From the NCBI GenBank assembly GCA_964368875.1, contig CAYJDG010000010.1, positions 1 to 57,458 of the forward strand: a stretch of DNA of 57,458 bases. The letters are read 5' to 3'. The position numbers were made by a program, and so were the translations under genes. The stretch's first letter is position 1; the number at the start of each line of letters is the position of its first letter. Below are positions 48,123 through 57,261 of the stretch, in pieces. The notes beneath the pieces are model-generated. The model did not search any database. It had not been told where the DNA came from and saw only the letters and a list, made by a program, of their open reading frames with translations. Source of the DNA: CAYJDG01 sp964368875. GTDB taxonomy: Bacteria > Pseudomonadota > Alphaproteobacteria > Micavibrionales > Micavibrionaceae.

Positions 48123-50309
48123 ATGGCTCCTGAAACCAACCTTATCAAGATTGTCGGCACCTATAACCCTGACCTTGACCCGGCCCTGATCCCGCGGGCG
48201 GTCGAGTATGCGCGCAAAATGCACGAGGGCCAGACGCGCTCGTCGGGTGAGCCGTATTATACTCATCCGGTGGAGGTTGCCGAAATTCTCGCCGGCATGA
48301 AGATGGACCCGACCACCATCATCACCGCCATTCTCCATGACACGCTCGAAGATACAGCGGCGACCACCGCAGACCTTGAAAAAATGTTCGGGGCGGAGGT
48401 CGCGCAGCTCGTCAACGGCGTCAGCAAGCTGACCAAGATTGAGGGCCAGACAGTCGAAGGCAAGCAGGCGGAAAATTTCCGCAAACTTCTCCTCGCCATG
48501 TCAGAAGATATTCGCGTCCTGCTCGTCAAGCTGGCCGACCGCCTGCACAACATGCGCACGCTGGATGGGATTGCCAAGCCGGAAAAGCGCCGCCGCATCG
48601 CCCGCGAAACGCTCGATATTTATGTCCCGCTTGCTGAACGCATAGGTGTGCACCGCATCAAGGAAGAGCTTGAGGATCTGGCGTTCGCGCAAATGAACCC
48701 CGAGGCCCGTGACAGCATAACCAACCGTCTGGCGTTCCTGCGCTCTGAAGGCGTCGATGTCAGTCAGGCTGTGATCGACGAGCTTGGCGGCCTGATGAAA
48801 GAGGCCGGGATCAATGCGCTGGTCAATGGCCGCGAAAAGACCCGTTATTCGATCTGGAAGAAGATGCAGCGCAAGAACATTTCGTTCGAGCAGCTCTCTG
48901 ACATCATGGCCTTCCGCATCGTGGTGGAATCAGTTGAGCAGTGTTACCATGCGCTTGGCATCATTCACTCGCATTATCCCGTTGTACCGGGCCGCTTTAA
49001 AGATTTTATTTCAACGCCGAAGCCCAACGGCTACCGCTCGTTACATACAACTGTAATCGGCCCCCACAACCAGCGCATCGAAGTGCAGATCCGCACCAAG
49101 GATATGCACGCCGAAGCTGATCTGGGTGTCGCCGCGCACTGGTCGTACAAGCAGGGTGAACTCAAAGACGCGCTGGCGGATGCGAAGAAATACCGCTGGC
49201 TGCGTGAGCTGCTTGATATTCTCGACCAGGAGCAAAAACCCGAAGATTTCCTAGAAAATACCAAGCTCGAACTGTTTCAGGATCAGGTCTTTGCCTTTAC
49301 GCCGAAGGGTGATCTGATCGATCTGCCTAGCGGGTCGACACCGATTGATTTCGCCTACGCCATCCACTCGGATGTTGGCGATAAGTGTATCGGCGCGAAA
49401 ATCAATGGACGGATTGCACCGCTTAACACGAAAATTCACAACGGCGATCAGGTCGATATCGTCACGGCCAAGACGCAGAATCCATCGCCGACCTGGGAAC
49501 GCTTTGTCGTCACTGGTAAGGCGCGTTCGCATATCCGCCGCTTTATCCGCCAGCAGCAGCGCACTGAATACGTCACGCTCGGCAAGGCGATGATGCAGAA
49601 GATCTTCAAAAGCGAAGGCTATGAATTCACTGAGAAAGCCATCAGCGGGATCGTTGCCCAGTATAAAGACTGCGAGAACGTCGAAGATGTCTTCGCCGGG
49701 ATTGGAGCGGGTAACATCGTCGCCCGCGACGCGTTCCGCCTGATTTTCCCGGGTCATAAATTCGATGCCGAAGACCGCCGCGACCAGCGCGATCCGGAAG
49801 AAATTCACAGCAATAAAGGCAAACAGGAACAGATCGTCCTTGGGGCAAAATCCGCGCCTATGATTATCCGCGGGCTGATTCCCGGTATGGCCGTGCATTT
49901 TGCGCGCTGTTGTCACCCGCTGCCGGGCGACCGTATCGTCGGCATCGTCACCACCGGCAAGGGTGTTACCATTCATACGATCGATTGTGAAACGCTCGAA
50001 CAATTTGCCGATACGCCTGAACGCTGGCTCGATGTGTCATGGGGCGACAGTGTTGAGGCGTCTGAAAACCGCGTGGGCCGCCTGATGGTCACGATTTCAA
50101 ACGAACCGGGTGCACTCGGTACACTCTCCACTGTGATTGGCAAGAGCGGCGGCAATATCACCAACCTCAAGATCACCAGCCGTTCGACCGATTTCTGGGA
50201 TATGTTCATCGATGTGGCGGTGGGAGACACCAAACATCTGAACAATATTCTGGCGGCCTTGCGTGCCACGCCGCAGGTCATCAGCGTTGACCGCGCGCGC
50301 GGCCGATAA
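48123..50309 (+). CDS. rsh: Bifunctional (p)ppGpp synthetase/hydrolase RSH
   Basis: A 728-residue RelA/SpoT homologue that makes and degrades (p)ppGpp. In order: HD hydrolase domain (about 45-160, with YYTHPVEVAEIL, ILHDTLEDT and KLADRLHNMRTL intact), synthetase domain (about 240-350, with FSTPKPNGYRSLHTTVIGP), TGS domain (about 390-450, VFAFTPKGDLIDLPSG), a zinc-finger-like segment with HFARCCHPLPGDRIVG, and a C-terminal ACT domain (about 655-728). Both active sites look complete, as for the single RSH enzyme of alphaproteobacteria. It is followed closely by the DUF2062 gene. Confidence 0.96.
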   Translation: MAPETNLIKIVGTYNPDLDPALIPRAVEYARKMHEGQTRSSGEPYYTHPVEVAEILAGMKMDPTTIITAILHDTLEDTAATTADLEKMFGAEVAQLVNGVSKLTKIEGQTVEGKQAENFRKLLLAMSEDIRVLLVKLADRLHNMRTLDGIAKPEKRRRIARETLDIYVPLAERIGVHRIKEELEDLAFAQMNPEARDSITNRLAFLRSEGVDVSQAVIDELGGLMKEAGINALVNGREKTRYSIWKKMQRKNISFEQLSDIMAFRIVVESVEQCYHALGIIHSHYPVVPGRFKDFISTPKPNGYRSLHTTVIGPHNQRIEVQIRTKDMHAEADLGVAAHWSYKQGELKDALADAKKYRWLRELLDILDQEQKPEDFLENTKLELFQDQVFAFTPKGDLIDLPSGSTPIDFAYAIHSDVGDKCIGAKINGRIAPLNTKIHNGDQVDIVTAKTQNPSPTWERFVVTGKARSHIRRFIRQQQRTEYVTLGKAMMQKIFKSEGYEFTEKAISGIVAQYKDCENVEDVFAGIGAGNIVARDAFRLIFPGHKFDAEDRRDQRDPEEIHSNKGKQEQIVLGAKSAPMIIRGLIPGMAVHFARCCHPLPGDRIVGIVTTGKGVTIHTIDCETLEQFADTPERWLDVSWGDSVEASENRVGRLMVTISNEPGALGTLSTVIGKSGGNITNLKITSRSTDFWDMFIDVAVGDTKHLNNILAALRATPQVISVDRARGR

Positions 50310-50326
50310 AGCAGAGCGCCTGATAC

Positions 50327-50911
50327 ATGTTCAAACGCCGCACCCCGCTTACGACATCCCAGAAGCTCAGGGAAATGATCTGGCCGAGCATGGGGTTTCG
50401 GCGCGGGTCGCGCTATATCCTGCACCGTTTGCTACGGATCAAAGACTCCAACCACAGCATCGCGCTTGGCTTAAGCCTTGGCATCGTCGTGTCTTTTATA
50501 CCTCTGCCCGGCACGCACATCATTCAGGCGGCGTTGCTCGCCTGGTTATTGCGCTCAAGCGTGCTCGCGTCTTTTATCGGCACTCTGTTTGGCAATCCTT
50601 TGACCCTGCCGCTGATGTGGTGGGCCGCCTACAAGGTTGGCGAAACTGGCTTCGAGGCGCTGGGCTTCGAGGTCAGCACCATGCCGGACAGCCTCAATTT
50701 CAGTGTCGCAGAAATCACCAAAGATTTTATTGGCCTGTTTCTGCCATGGGTGGTGGGTGGCTATATTCTTATGGTGGCCTCGTTTCCGCCTGTTTACGCC
50801 GCTATTTTCTGGATTGTCAGTACCTCCCGTAAACGTAAGATCAAGTGGCAGCAGGATCGCATTCATGAGATTGCCGCAACGCTCACGGACCCTCAGGGAA
50901 AAACATCATGA
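50327..50911 (+). CDS. DUF2062 domain-containing membrane protein
   Basis: A 194-residue inner-membrane protein with a DUF2062 domain: SNHSIALGLSLGIVVSFIPLPGTHIIQAALLAWLLR, then FIGTLFGNPLTLPLMWWAAYKVGE. About four membrane helices are predicted, with basic N- and C-terminal cytoplasmic parts. Its function is not known. It begins 17 bp after rsh and its stop overlaps the acpS ATG (ATGA), so it belongs to the acpS-lepB-rnc-era run. Confidence 0.9.
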   Translation: MFKRRTPLTTSQKLREMIWPSMGFRRGSRYILHRLLRIKDSNHSIALGLSLGIVVSFIPLPGTHIIQAALLAWLLRSSVLASFIGTLFGNPLTLPLMWWAAYKVGETGFEALGFEVSTMPDSLNFSVAEITKDFIGLFLPWVVGGYILMVASFPPVYAAIFWIVSTSRKRKIKWQQDRIHEIAATLTDPQGKTS

Positions 50912-51309
50912 TTATTGGAACCGGGTCCGATCTGATAGATATTCGCCGCATCGAAAAAACGCTGGAGCGGTTTGGTGAGCGGTTTATCCAGAGATGTTTC
51001 TCACCGGTAGAAATCGCCAAGGCTGAACGCCGCCGGGCTGCCGGCACTCATATTGCGACCTATGCCAAGCGGTTTGCCGCTAAGGAGGCCTGCTCAAAGG
51101 CGCTGGGGACAGGGTTCTCGCACGGGGTCTATATGAAGGATATTTCCGTCGAAAACGATGCACTGGGTCGCCCGACACTGGTGCTTAGCAACGGGGCTGC
51201 CGCCCGCATGCGCAGCATGATCCCTGCGGGCCTGACACCACGCCTGCATCTGACCATTACCGATGAGCCCCCGCTGGCGCAGGCGATGGTGACGATCGAG
51301 GCTGTTTAA
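50908..51309 (+). CDS. acpS: Holo-[acyl-carrier-protein] synthase
   Basis: A 133-residue phosphopantetheinyl transferase that activates ACP for fatty-acid synthesis using CoA. The family motifs are IIGTGSDLIDIRRIEKTLERFG at the N-terminus (the metal-binding Asp) and KRFAAKEACSKALGTGF with the catalytic Glu/Lys. Its length is normal. It is translationally coupled to the DUF2062 gene by ATGA overlap and followed after 59 bp by lepB, the classical acpS-lepB-rnc-era order. Confidence 0.96.
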   Translation: MIIGTGSDLIDIRRIEKTLERFGERFIQRCFSPVEIAKAERRRAAGTHIATYAKRFAAKEACSKALGTGFSHGVYMKDISVENDALGRPTLVLSNGAAARMRSMIPAGLTPRLHLTITDEPPLAQAMVTIEAV

Positions 51310-51368
51310 GGGGGTTTAAAAGCCTTTCCGGCTTCCTTTCGCGGGCGTTTTCAATTAAAAACCCAGAT

Positions 51369-51941
51369 ATGACCGATCCTGTAGACACGCCCGCCGCCGT
51401 TGCCGCTCCCGCAGACACCCCTGTTCCAGAGGCGCCCCTGGTTGAAAAAGAAGACTGGGGCGAGCTGAGCCGCACCGCGCTCATTGCCATCCTGCTGGCA
51501 CTTTTAATCCGGACCTTCCTGTTCGAGCCGTTCAATATTCCATCCGGATCGATGATCCCTAATCTGCTGGTTGGTGATTACCTGTTCGTCACCAAATATT
51601 CCTATGGCTACAGCCAGTATTCCTTCCCGTTCGGGATTGCGAGTTTTAAGGGACGTATCATGGCCGATATGCCAGAGCGCGGTGACGTCGTTGTGTTCCG
51701 CCTGCCTTCTAATACATCAATCGATTATATCAAGCGNNNNNNNNNNNNNNNNNNNNNNNNNNNNNNNNNNNNNNNNNNNNNNNNNNNNNNNNNNNNNNNN
51801 NNNNNNNNNNNNNNNNNNNNNNNNNNNNNNNNNNNNTATGAAGTGTGGAAATGGCCTTGGACGATCCGCTATGAGCGTCTCTTCAACATGATCAAGGGTG
51901 GGGCCGATCTCAAAATCGCGGCCAAGGATACACCGTCATGA
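51369..51941 (+). CDS. lepB: Signal peptidase I, interrupted by an assembly gap
   Basis: The membrane serine protease that removes Sec and Tat signal peptides. An acidic N-terminal arm precedes one membrane helix (about residues 41-57). The catalytic serine lies in IPSGSMIPNLLVGDYLFV, and the catalytic lysine is expected in the DYIKR stretch just before the gap. A 100-N placeholder removes the middle of the catalytic domain. The frame after the gap (YEVWKWPWTIRYERLF) is consistent, and the stop overlaps the rnc ATG by 4 bases. About 156 residues are visible, against the usual 240-260, so the real gap is probably longer than 100. Confidence 0.93.
   Translation: MTDPVDTPAAVAAPADTPVPEAPLVEKEDWGELSRTALIAILLALLIRTFLFEPFNIPSGSMIPNLLVGDYLFVTKYSYGYSQYSFPFGIASFKGRIMADMPERGDVVVFRLPSNTSIDYIKXXXXXXXXXXXXXXXXXXXXXXXXXXXXXXXXXXYEVWKWPWTIRYERLFNMIKGGADLKIAAKDTPS
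51737..51836. other. Assembly gap (100 N) inside lepB
   Basis: A run of exactly 100 N within the signal peptidase gene. The flanks are not duplicated, so sequence is truly missing here; the frame on both sides is compatible with a length of 100 plus any multiple of 3. Confidence 0.95.
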
Positions 51942-52615
51942 GTGACCTGATCCGGCTGGGCGTCTTTCAGGACAGGCTGGGCTATCATTTCACCCGCCCG
52001 GAATTGCTCGAGCTGGCGCTGACCCACGCGAGTACCGCAGGTAAAACCAATTACGAGCGGCTGGAATTTCTTGGTGACCGGGTGCTGGGCCTCGTCATTG
52101 CTGAACATCTCTATGAGATTTTCCCCGATGACAATGAAGGGGGTTTGGCAAAACGCCATGCCGCTCTGGTCTGCACGGAAACCCTCGCCAAGATCGCGCT
52201 GGAACTCGATATCCCTGAGATCGTGATTACGTCCTCGGCGGAGCTGGCCTCAGGCGGTGCGACGCAGGAAAACCTCCTCGCGGACTGCATGGAAGCGATT
52301 ATCGGGGCAGTTTATCTCGATCAGGGGCTGGCCGCCTGCACGGCCATGGTCACAGCGCTGTGGGGTGAACGGGTTTACACGCTACACCAGCCGCCGATGG
52401 ATTCCAAAACCGGCCTGCAGGAATGGGCGCAGGAGCGCCGCTTGCCGATCCCGGTCTACGCGATCGTCAGCAAGGAAGGCCCTGATCACGCGCCGTTCTT
52501 CAATGTGTCGGTCACAGTACGCGGGTTCGATCCGGTGGTCGCCAGTGGCGCATCACGCCGCGCTGCCGAAAAAGAAGCTGCCCGCATCCTTTTAGAGAAA
52601 CTGAATAATATATGA
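51938..52615 (+). CDS. rnc: Ribonuclease III
   Basis: A 225-residue double-stranded-RNA endonuclease for rRNA and mRNA processing. The signature YERLEFLGDRVLGLVIAEHL carries the catalytic acidic residues, with further ones in ENLLADCMEAIIGAVYLDQG. A C-terminal dsRNA-binding domain spans about 150-225 (KTGLQEWAQERRLPIPVYAI, then ASGASRRAAEKEAARILLEKL). It overlaps lepB and era by 4 bases each, so the three are co-translated. Confidence 0.97.
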   Translation: MSDLIRLGVFQDRLGYHFTRPELLELALTHASTAGKTNYERLEFLGDRVLGLVIAEHLYEIFPDDNEGGLAKRHAALVCTETLAKIALELDIPEIVITSSAELASGGATQENLLADCMEAIIGAVYLDQGLAACTAMVTALWGERVYTLHQPPMDSKTGLQEWAQERRLPIPVYAIVSKEGPDHAPFFNVSVTVRGFDPVVASGASRRAAEKEAARILLEKLNNI

Positions 52616-53526
52616 CCGACACTCCTCCGACACGCTGCGGTTACGTTGCCATCATCGGCGCACCAAACGCCGGCAAGTCGACGCTGGTCAACCAGATGGT
52701 CGGCACCAAGGTCAGTATCGTCTCGGCCAAAGTCCAGACTACGCGTAACCGCATTCTCGGTATTCTCATCCGGGCCGCGACGCAGATTATCCTGATCGAT
52801 ACGCCGGGTTTGTTTTTGCCCAAGACCCGTCTCGACCGGGCGATGGTGCATGCCGCATGGTCGGGCGCGGACGAGGCCGATATCGTGCTTTATATGTACG
52901 ATGCGCGTAAAAAGAGCGCGACCGAAGGCGACCTGAAAGCCCTCGAAAGACTGAAAGATCTGGGCGGGCGGAGCAAGATCATGCTGGCCCTCAACAAGGC
53001 TGATGCCGTTCCACCAGAGCGCCTGCTCGAGCTTGCGGCCAAGCTCAACGAGATCTGCCCGTTCACTGAAACCTATATGATTTCTGCGTTGAATGGTGAT
53101 GGCGTCGAAGACCTGCTGGTGAAATTTGCAGGCATGCTGCCCGAAAGCCCGTGGCTGTTTGAAGAAGACCAGATCACCGATATGCCATGGCGCATGATTG
53201 CCGCCGAGATTACCCGCGAACAGATTTTCAATCAGCTCCATCAGGAGCTGCCATATGGCATGACGGTTGAAACTGAAAAGTGGGAAGAGTTCGATAATGG
53301 CGATGTGAAGATCGAACAGGTCATTCACATTGAGCGCGAAGCGCACAAGGGCATTGTTCTCGGCAAGGGCGGATCAAAATTGAAGCAGCTCGGGCAGGCG
53401 GCGCGTCTTGAACTTGAAAAAAATCTTGAGCGAAAAGTTCATTTGAAATTATTCGTGCGTGTCTCAAGCCGCTGGCGGGACGATCCTGAATATTTTTCGC
53501 AATGGGGTCTCGACCACAAAGCATAA
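52612..53526 (+). CDS. era: GTPase Era
   Basis: A 304-residue essential GTPase for 16S rRNA maturation and 30S assembly. GTP-binding motifs: G1 GAPNAGKST (residues 13-21), G2 near KVQTTRNRI, G3 DTPGLF, G4 NKAD, G5 SALNG. A C-terminal KH domain follows, with VLGKGGSKLKQLGQAARLELE. It is coupled to rnc by ATGA overlap. recO, which often follows era, is absent; gcrA comes next instead. Confidence 0.97.
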   Translation: MTDTPPTRCGYVAIIGAPNAGKSTLVNQMVGTKVSIVSAKVQTTRNRILGILIRAATQIILIDTPGLFLPKTRLDRAMVHAAWSGADEADIVLYMYDARKKSATEGDLKALERLKDLGGRSKIMLALNKADAVPPERLLELAAKLNEICPFTETYMISALNGDGVEDLLVKFAGMLPESPWLFEEDQITDMPWRMIAAEITREQIFNQLHQELPYGMTVETEKWEEFDNGDVKIEQVIHIEREAHKGIVLGKGGSKLKQLGQAARLELEKNLERKVHLKLFVRVSSRWRDDPEYFSQWGLDHKA

Positions 53527-53701
53527 ATATTTGCATCATCCCCCGTTTTATTCACTGTGGATAAAACGGCAAATGATTCGGGTGATTCTGGTCAGACGAA
53601 TCATTCCGTTGTTAATGTAAATCCAGATCAACAAAATCAATCGTCCTTCGAGGCCGGGGAAACCCAGCGGACCGGGACATCTTTCTGGAGGAGACTAATC
53701 T

Positions 53702-54241
53702 ATGAGCTGGACCGACGAACGGGTAGCAATGCTCAGGCAATTATGGGGTGAAGGCAAAACTGCTGCCGAAATCGCCAAAATCCTGGGCGGGGTCACCCGC
53801 AATGCCGTGATCGGCAAAGCTCACCGCCTGAAGCTCTCGGGCCGTGTGTCCCCTATCCAGCAAAATACCCGCCCGGAAACGGTCATCAGCCGGACCCGTG
53901 TGGCCGCTCCGCCGCCGTCGTCCTCATCGTCGTCTGAAGTCCGCCCGCAGCGCAGTGCCTTGGCGCGCGAACTCGAAGCTCCGCACACACCTCGCGTTGA
54001 GGAATACATCGCTGGTAAAGGTGTTAAGCTGGTTGAGCTGAAAGAGCGGATGTGCCGCTGGCCAATTGGCGATCCGAAGGACGAAAATTTCCGTTTCTGC
54101 GGCTGTGACTCTCACCCTGAGCTGCCATATTGCGATCACCATGTAAAAATGGCGTTCCAGATCAATACCCGCGGCAAGCTCAAGGTCGACGAACTGGCCA
54201 AGATCGACAACGATGTCATCCGTAAGGCGGTCGTGCGCTAA
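53702..54241 (+). CDS. GcrA-family cell cycle regulator
   Basis: A 179-residue GcrA homologue, the alphaproteobacterial transcription factor that binds sigma-70 RNA polymerase and methylated GANTC promoters. The N-terminal DNA-binding domain begins MSWTDERVAMLRQLWGEGKTAAEIAKILG and continues TRNAVIGKAHRLKLSGR. A Pro/Ser-rich linker (about 60-100) leads to the C-terminal sigma-interacting region with KLVELKERMCRWPIGDPKDENFRFCG and the Cys/His cluster CDSHPELPYCDHH. GGAGG-type sequence precedes the ATG. It strongly supports placement in Alphaproteobacteria. It ends at a good terminator. Confidence 0.95.
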   Translation: MSWTDERVAMLRQLWGEGKTAAEIAKILGGVTRNAVIGKAHRLKLSGRVSPIQQNTRPETVISRTRVAAPPPSSSSSSEVRPQRSALARELEAPHTPRVEEYIAGKGVKLVELKERMCRWPIGDPKDENFRFCGCDSHPELPYCDHHVKMAFQINTRGKLKVDELAKIDNDVIRKAVVR

Positions 54242-54258
54242 GCGTATGAATTCCAAAT

Positions 54259-54290
54259 AAAAAAGCCGGAGATTTTCTCCGGCTTTTTTT
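54259..54290 (+). terminator. Rho-independent terminator after gcrA
   Basis: AAAAAAGCCGGAGA pairs with TCTCCGGCTTTTTT across a short T-rich loop and is followed by a T run. It probably also stops the converging 54312-54533 gene. Confidence 0.92.
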
Positions 54291-54311
54291 ATTGGTGGCG
54301 GATCGTATCGC

Positions 54312-54533
54312 CTACATGACGTAGCCTTTGCCGTCCCAGCGTTGGATAAAGGCGTTGAGTGTCGAGATTTCTCTTTCGCCCACGGTCTCGCCGTCAAGGA
54401 TGCGGCGACGGATGCCCGCGACGCTATCAGGATGCGCGACATCCGATGGAGGAATATCTACGAGTGTTGGATGGAGGGCCAAGGCTCTCGCCTGGCTATG
54501 AAAGGTTACACCGAGTTGTGGACGGGGCTGCAT
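54312..54533 (-). CDS. Small hypothetical protein (73 aa)
   Basis: A 73-residue protein that I do not recognise. ATG 54533 has GAGGAA 7 bases upstream; an upstream TTG (54566) would add 11 residues. The C-terminal half, VAGIRRRILDGETVGEREISTLNAFIQRWDGKGYVM, looks like a compact helical segment. It sits after the two-domain cold-shock gene on the same strand and converges on gcrA. No function is apparent. Confidence 0.5.
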   Translation of the reverse strand: MQPRPQLGVTFHSQARALALHPTLVDIPPSDVAHPDSVAGIRRRILDGETVGEREISTLNAFIQRWDGKGYVM

Positions 54534-54622
54534 GGGCAAGTTCCTCTTCGTTGTCATTCTTGCCAAAAGACATACAGGAACCGAGGCTGGATAGACGAGA
54601 AAAAAACGTAATTCTTTGATTT

Positions 54623-55144
54623 TTAAGGCGTTTCTTCAACGGCAACCGCAACGGCTTCGCGGCCCTTGGGTGCAGTTTTAAAGGTAATGCGGACGCGCTG
54701 GCCAGCGTACAGCTCTTTGATATTGTCGCGGTCGAGGCAGGTTTTATGCACGAAGATGTCTTTCATGCCGTCATCTGGCGTGACGAAGCCAAAGCCTTTA
54801 TCGATCTTGTACCATTTGACCAGGCCTTTGACCGTATTCGTCGCATTGCTGTCTGGGTTATATTGAATCATGTCAGGCGACAAAGTGCCAGTGGACAGGA
54901 TTTCCGTCACTTCCATAACGGTTGCGCCTTTTTGGCCATGATCGACGCGGCACATAATTTCTGCGCCTTCACCGAGACCATGAATGCCGATTTTTTGCAG
55001 CTGGGTGATGTGAAGAAACGCGTCGACAGGATTGTCTTCGGGAATGACAAAGCCGAACCCTTTGGCTGCGTTAAACCACTTCAGTTTGGCACGCACTAAA
55101 GGCAGGTCGCTCGGATCTTGGGATAAGTTATTTAAAAACGGCAA
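54623..55144 (-). CDS. Two-domain cold-shock protein
   Basis: A 173-residue protein with two cold-shock (OB-fold) domains, which bind single-stranded RNA and DNA. Domain 1 (about residues 17-85) has KLKWFNAAKGFGFVIPED and DAFLHITQL; domain 2 (about 105-170) has KGLVKWYKIDKGFGFVTPDD and DIFVHKTCL. The KGFGFV RNP1 motif is present in both, and each domain keeps a H/V-H-type RNP2. Such tandem proteins are typical of alphaproteobacteria. It has about 220 bp of leader/promoter region shared with divergent fadD; no cold-shock box is obvious by eye. Confidence 0.94.
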   Translation of the reverse strand: MPFLNNLSQDPSDLPLVRAKLKWFNAAKGFGFVIPEDNPVDAFLHITQLQKIGIHGLGEGAEIMCRVDHGQKGATVMEVTEILSTGTLSPDMIQYNPDSNATNTVKGLVKWYKIDKGFGFVTPDDGMKDIFVHKTCLDRDNIKELYAGQRVRITFKTAPKGREAVAVAVEETP

Positions 55145-55364
55145 AGTCTTCTACGCCCCCCGGCATAGCTTCAGGTCAAACCAGATCATAATTTTGTAGC
55201 CGATTACGTTGTGTGCGTCCAGTTTATTGCTTGAGAAACCATAATACGCGCGAATTCCCGTGGCACTGCGGCATGACTTTTCACCCTCATCATGCTATTG
55301 TTATATATAACTTTTTTCGCAGCAATGACCGTGCAGCGCACAAAAATCAGCAGGAGTCCCCCGT

Positions 55365-57059
55365 ATGCAATCACAAGGGTTTTTATGGGAGAAGAGCTAT
55401 CCCGAAGGTATTTCTTGGGACAAGCCCGTCTGGACCGGACCGATCCATACCTATCTTGAAAATGCGCGCCGCCAGTGGCCCGACCGCCCGGCGTTTAATT
55501 TTATGGGCCGTCGCTGGACGTGGAGCGATATAGGTTCTCTGACAGACCGCATGGCCAAAGGCCTGCATGACTTAGGCGTCGAGAAGGGCGTTAAAGTCGG
55601 CATCTGTCTGCCCAATACACCGTATTTCCTGATTGCCTTCTATGCCATCGCCAAAACCGGCGCGACCATCGTGCACTATAACCCGCTTTACGCTGAGCGT
55701 GAGCTGATCCACCAGATTGAGGACAGCAAGACCGACCTGATGATCACCTTCGATCTCAAGGTTGCCTACGACAAGATGGAAAAGATGCTGCATGTAACGC
55801 GGCTCAACCAGCTGATCATTTGCCCGTTCAAAGATATTCTGCCATTCCCGAAAAACCTGCTTTTTCCACTCGTCAAAGGCAAAGAAATCGCCGATATCCC
55901 GAATGACGACCGCCATATCCGCTTTGACAAAGTCATTTCCAACGATGGTGATTTCCAACCGTTACCGGTCGATGCCAACGAAGACATCGCCCTGTTGCAA
56001 TATACCGGGGGAACAACTGGTACCCCCAAGGGTGCGATGCTGACCCACGCCAATCTGACCGCCAACGTTGAGCAATGCGTCGCGTGGCTGAATGATGTCA
56101 ATATCGGGCAAGAAAAGATGGTCGGAGTCATTCCGTTCTTCCACGTCTTTGCTATGACCTGCGTGATGAATTTCAGCGTCAAATGCGGTTTTGAAATTGT
56201 CGCGCTCCCTCGCTTCGAGATCGATGGGACGCTGAAACTGATTGCCAGCCAGAAACCGCATTTCTTTCCTGCAGTTCCGGCGATTTACAATGCTGTGAAC
56301 AATCATCCGAAACTTAAAGACTTCAACCTGACCTCGCTGCGCTATTGCATCTCGGGCGGTGCACCGCTGCCGGTTGAAGTGAAAAAGACCTTTGAGCAGA
56401 CGACAGGCTGCGTTCTGGTTGAGGGCTATGGTCTGACTGAAGCCTCACCAGTCGTGTGCGCCAATCCTGTCACCGGGATCAACAAGCCTGCCTCGATCGG
56501 ACTACCGTTCCCGAATACGATCGTTGCCCTGAAAGATCCGATCACCGGTGCGGATGTGCCGCTTGGCGAGCGCGGCGAGCTGTGCGTCAAGGGGCCGCAA
56601 GTGATGAAAGGCTATTGGGGCAAGCCTGAAGAGACCGCTAACGTTCTGAAAGATGGCTGGCTGCACACGGGCGATGTCGCTTACATGGATGAAGGCGGGT
56701 ATGTCTTTATTGTTGACCGCATCAAGGACCTGATCCTGGTGAACGGCTATAACGTCTATCCGCGCAACATCGAGGAAGCGATCTATATGCATCCGGCGAT
56801 TGAGGAGTGCATTGTCGCGGGGATCAAGGATCCGGCGCGTGGCGAAGTGCCCAAGGCCTGGATCAAGCTCAAGGCCGGGCGCATCCTGACGGATGGCGAG
56901 TTGAAAGAATTCCTGAAAGATAAACTCTCGCCGATTGAAATGCCGCGGATTATCGAACTGCGTGACAAGCCATTACCAAAAACCATGATTGGCAAGTTGT
57001 CGCGGAAAGATATTCTGGCGGAAGATGCTGCAAAAGCGGCAGCACCAGTCGGCACTTAA
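55365..57059 (+). CDS. fadD: Long-chain-fatty-acid--CoA ligase
   Basis: A 564-residue adenylate-forming acyl-CoA synthetase that activates fatty acids for degradation or lipid synthesis. Motifs in order: ATP-binding YTGGTTGTPKGAMLTHANL, IPFFHVFAM, GYGLTEASPVV, the hinge TGDVAYMDEGGYVFIVDRIKDLI, and the C-terminal PLPKTMIGKLSRKDIL with the catalytic lysine. Start ATG 55365 has AGGAG about 8 bases upstream. It is monocistronic, and its stop overlaps the end of the open frame from the opposite strand behind pheT. Confidence 0.95.
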   Translation: MQSQGFLWEKSYPEGISWDKPVWTGPIHTYLENARRQWPDRPAFNFMGRRWTWSDIGSLTDRMAKGLHDLGVEKGVKVGICLPNTPYFLIAFYAIAKTGATIVHYNPLYAERELIHQIEDSKTDLMITFDLKVAYDKMEKMLHVTRLNQLIICPFKDILPFPKNLLFPLVKGKEIADIPNDDRHIRFDKVISNDGDFQPLPVDANEDIALLQYTGGTTGTPKGAMLTHANLTANVEQCVAWLNDVNIGQEKMVGVIPFFHVFAMTCVMNFSVKCGFEIVALPRFEIDGTLKLIASQKPHFFPAVPAIYNAVNNHPKLKDFNLTSLRYCISGGAPLPVEVKKTFEQTTGCVLVEGYGLTEASPVVCANPVTGINKPASIGLPFPNTIVALKDPITGADVPLGERGELCVKGPQVMKGYWGKPEETANVLKDGWLHTGDVAYMDEGGYVFIVDRIKDLILVNGYNVYPRNIEEAIYMHPAIEECIVAGIKDPARGEVPKAWIKLKAGRILTDGELKEFLKDKLSPIEMPRIIELRDKPLPKTMIGKLSRKDILAEDAAKAAAPVGT

Positions 57060-57261
57060 GGTGATTGTTCAGGTGCCTTGAAGCCGGGTTCGCCCGGACC
57101 GGGCTGAGGTGCAAGCGTACGGCCTACTGGCACGACGATAGGGATCGGTGTCGGCACGATATAAAATCTCCACCCTTGAGTGGAATGCGCACGCAGCCTG
57201 CGGTTGCCAATGTAAACACTGTCCCGAGGGCGACCCCGAGAGTGCGCGGCAAGCCGCTCAT
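57056..57261 (-). pseudogene. Small gene coupled to pheT, apparently frameshifted
   Basis: ATG 57261 overlaps the pheT stop (ATGA), the usual sign of a coupled downstream gene. The frame reads MSGLPRTLGVALGTVFTLAT, a signal-like N-terminus with an AGC lipobox-like end, then stops at 57124 after 45 codons. In the next frame, from a T4 run near 57160, a Pro-rich sequence (FYIVPTPIPIVVPVGRTLAP, ending APEQSP) continues to a TAA at 57056. One additional T would join them into about 67 residues. It may be a sequencing error, a broken gene, or two chance frames. Function unknown. Confidence 0.45.

Noticed and set aside
51312..51335. Possible terminator after acpS
   Set aside because: Only a 5-bp AAGCC/GGCTT stem without a proper T run, within a gene run that is probably co-transcribed.
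53557..53751. A 64-codon frame between era and gcrA
   Set aside because: GTG start with no clear ribosome-binding site; it runs out of frame into the well-supported gcrA start and has a low-complexity Asn/Gln/Ser sequence.
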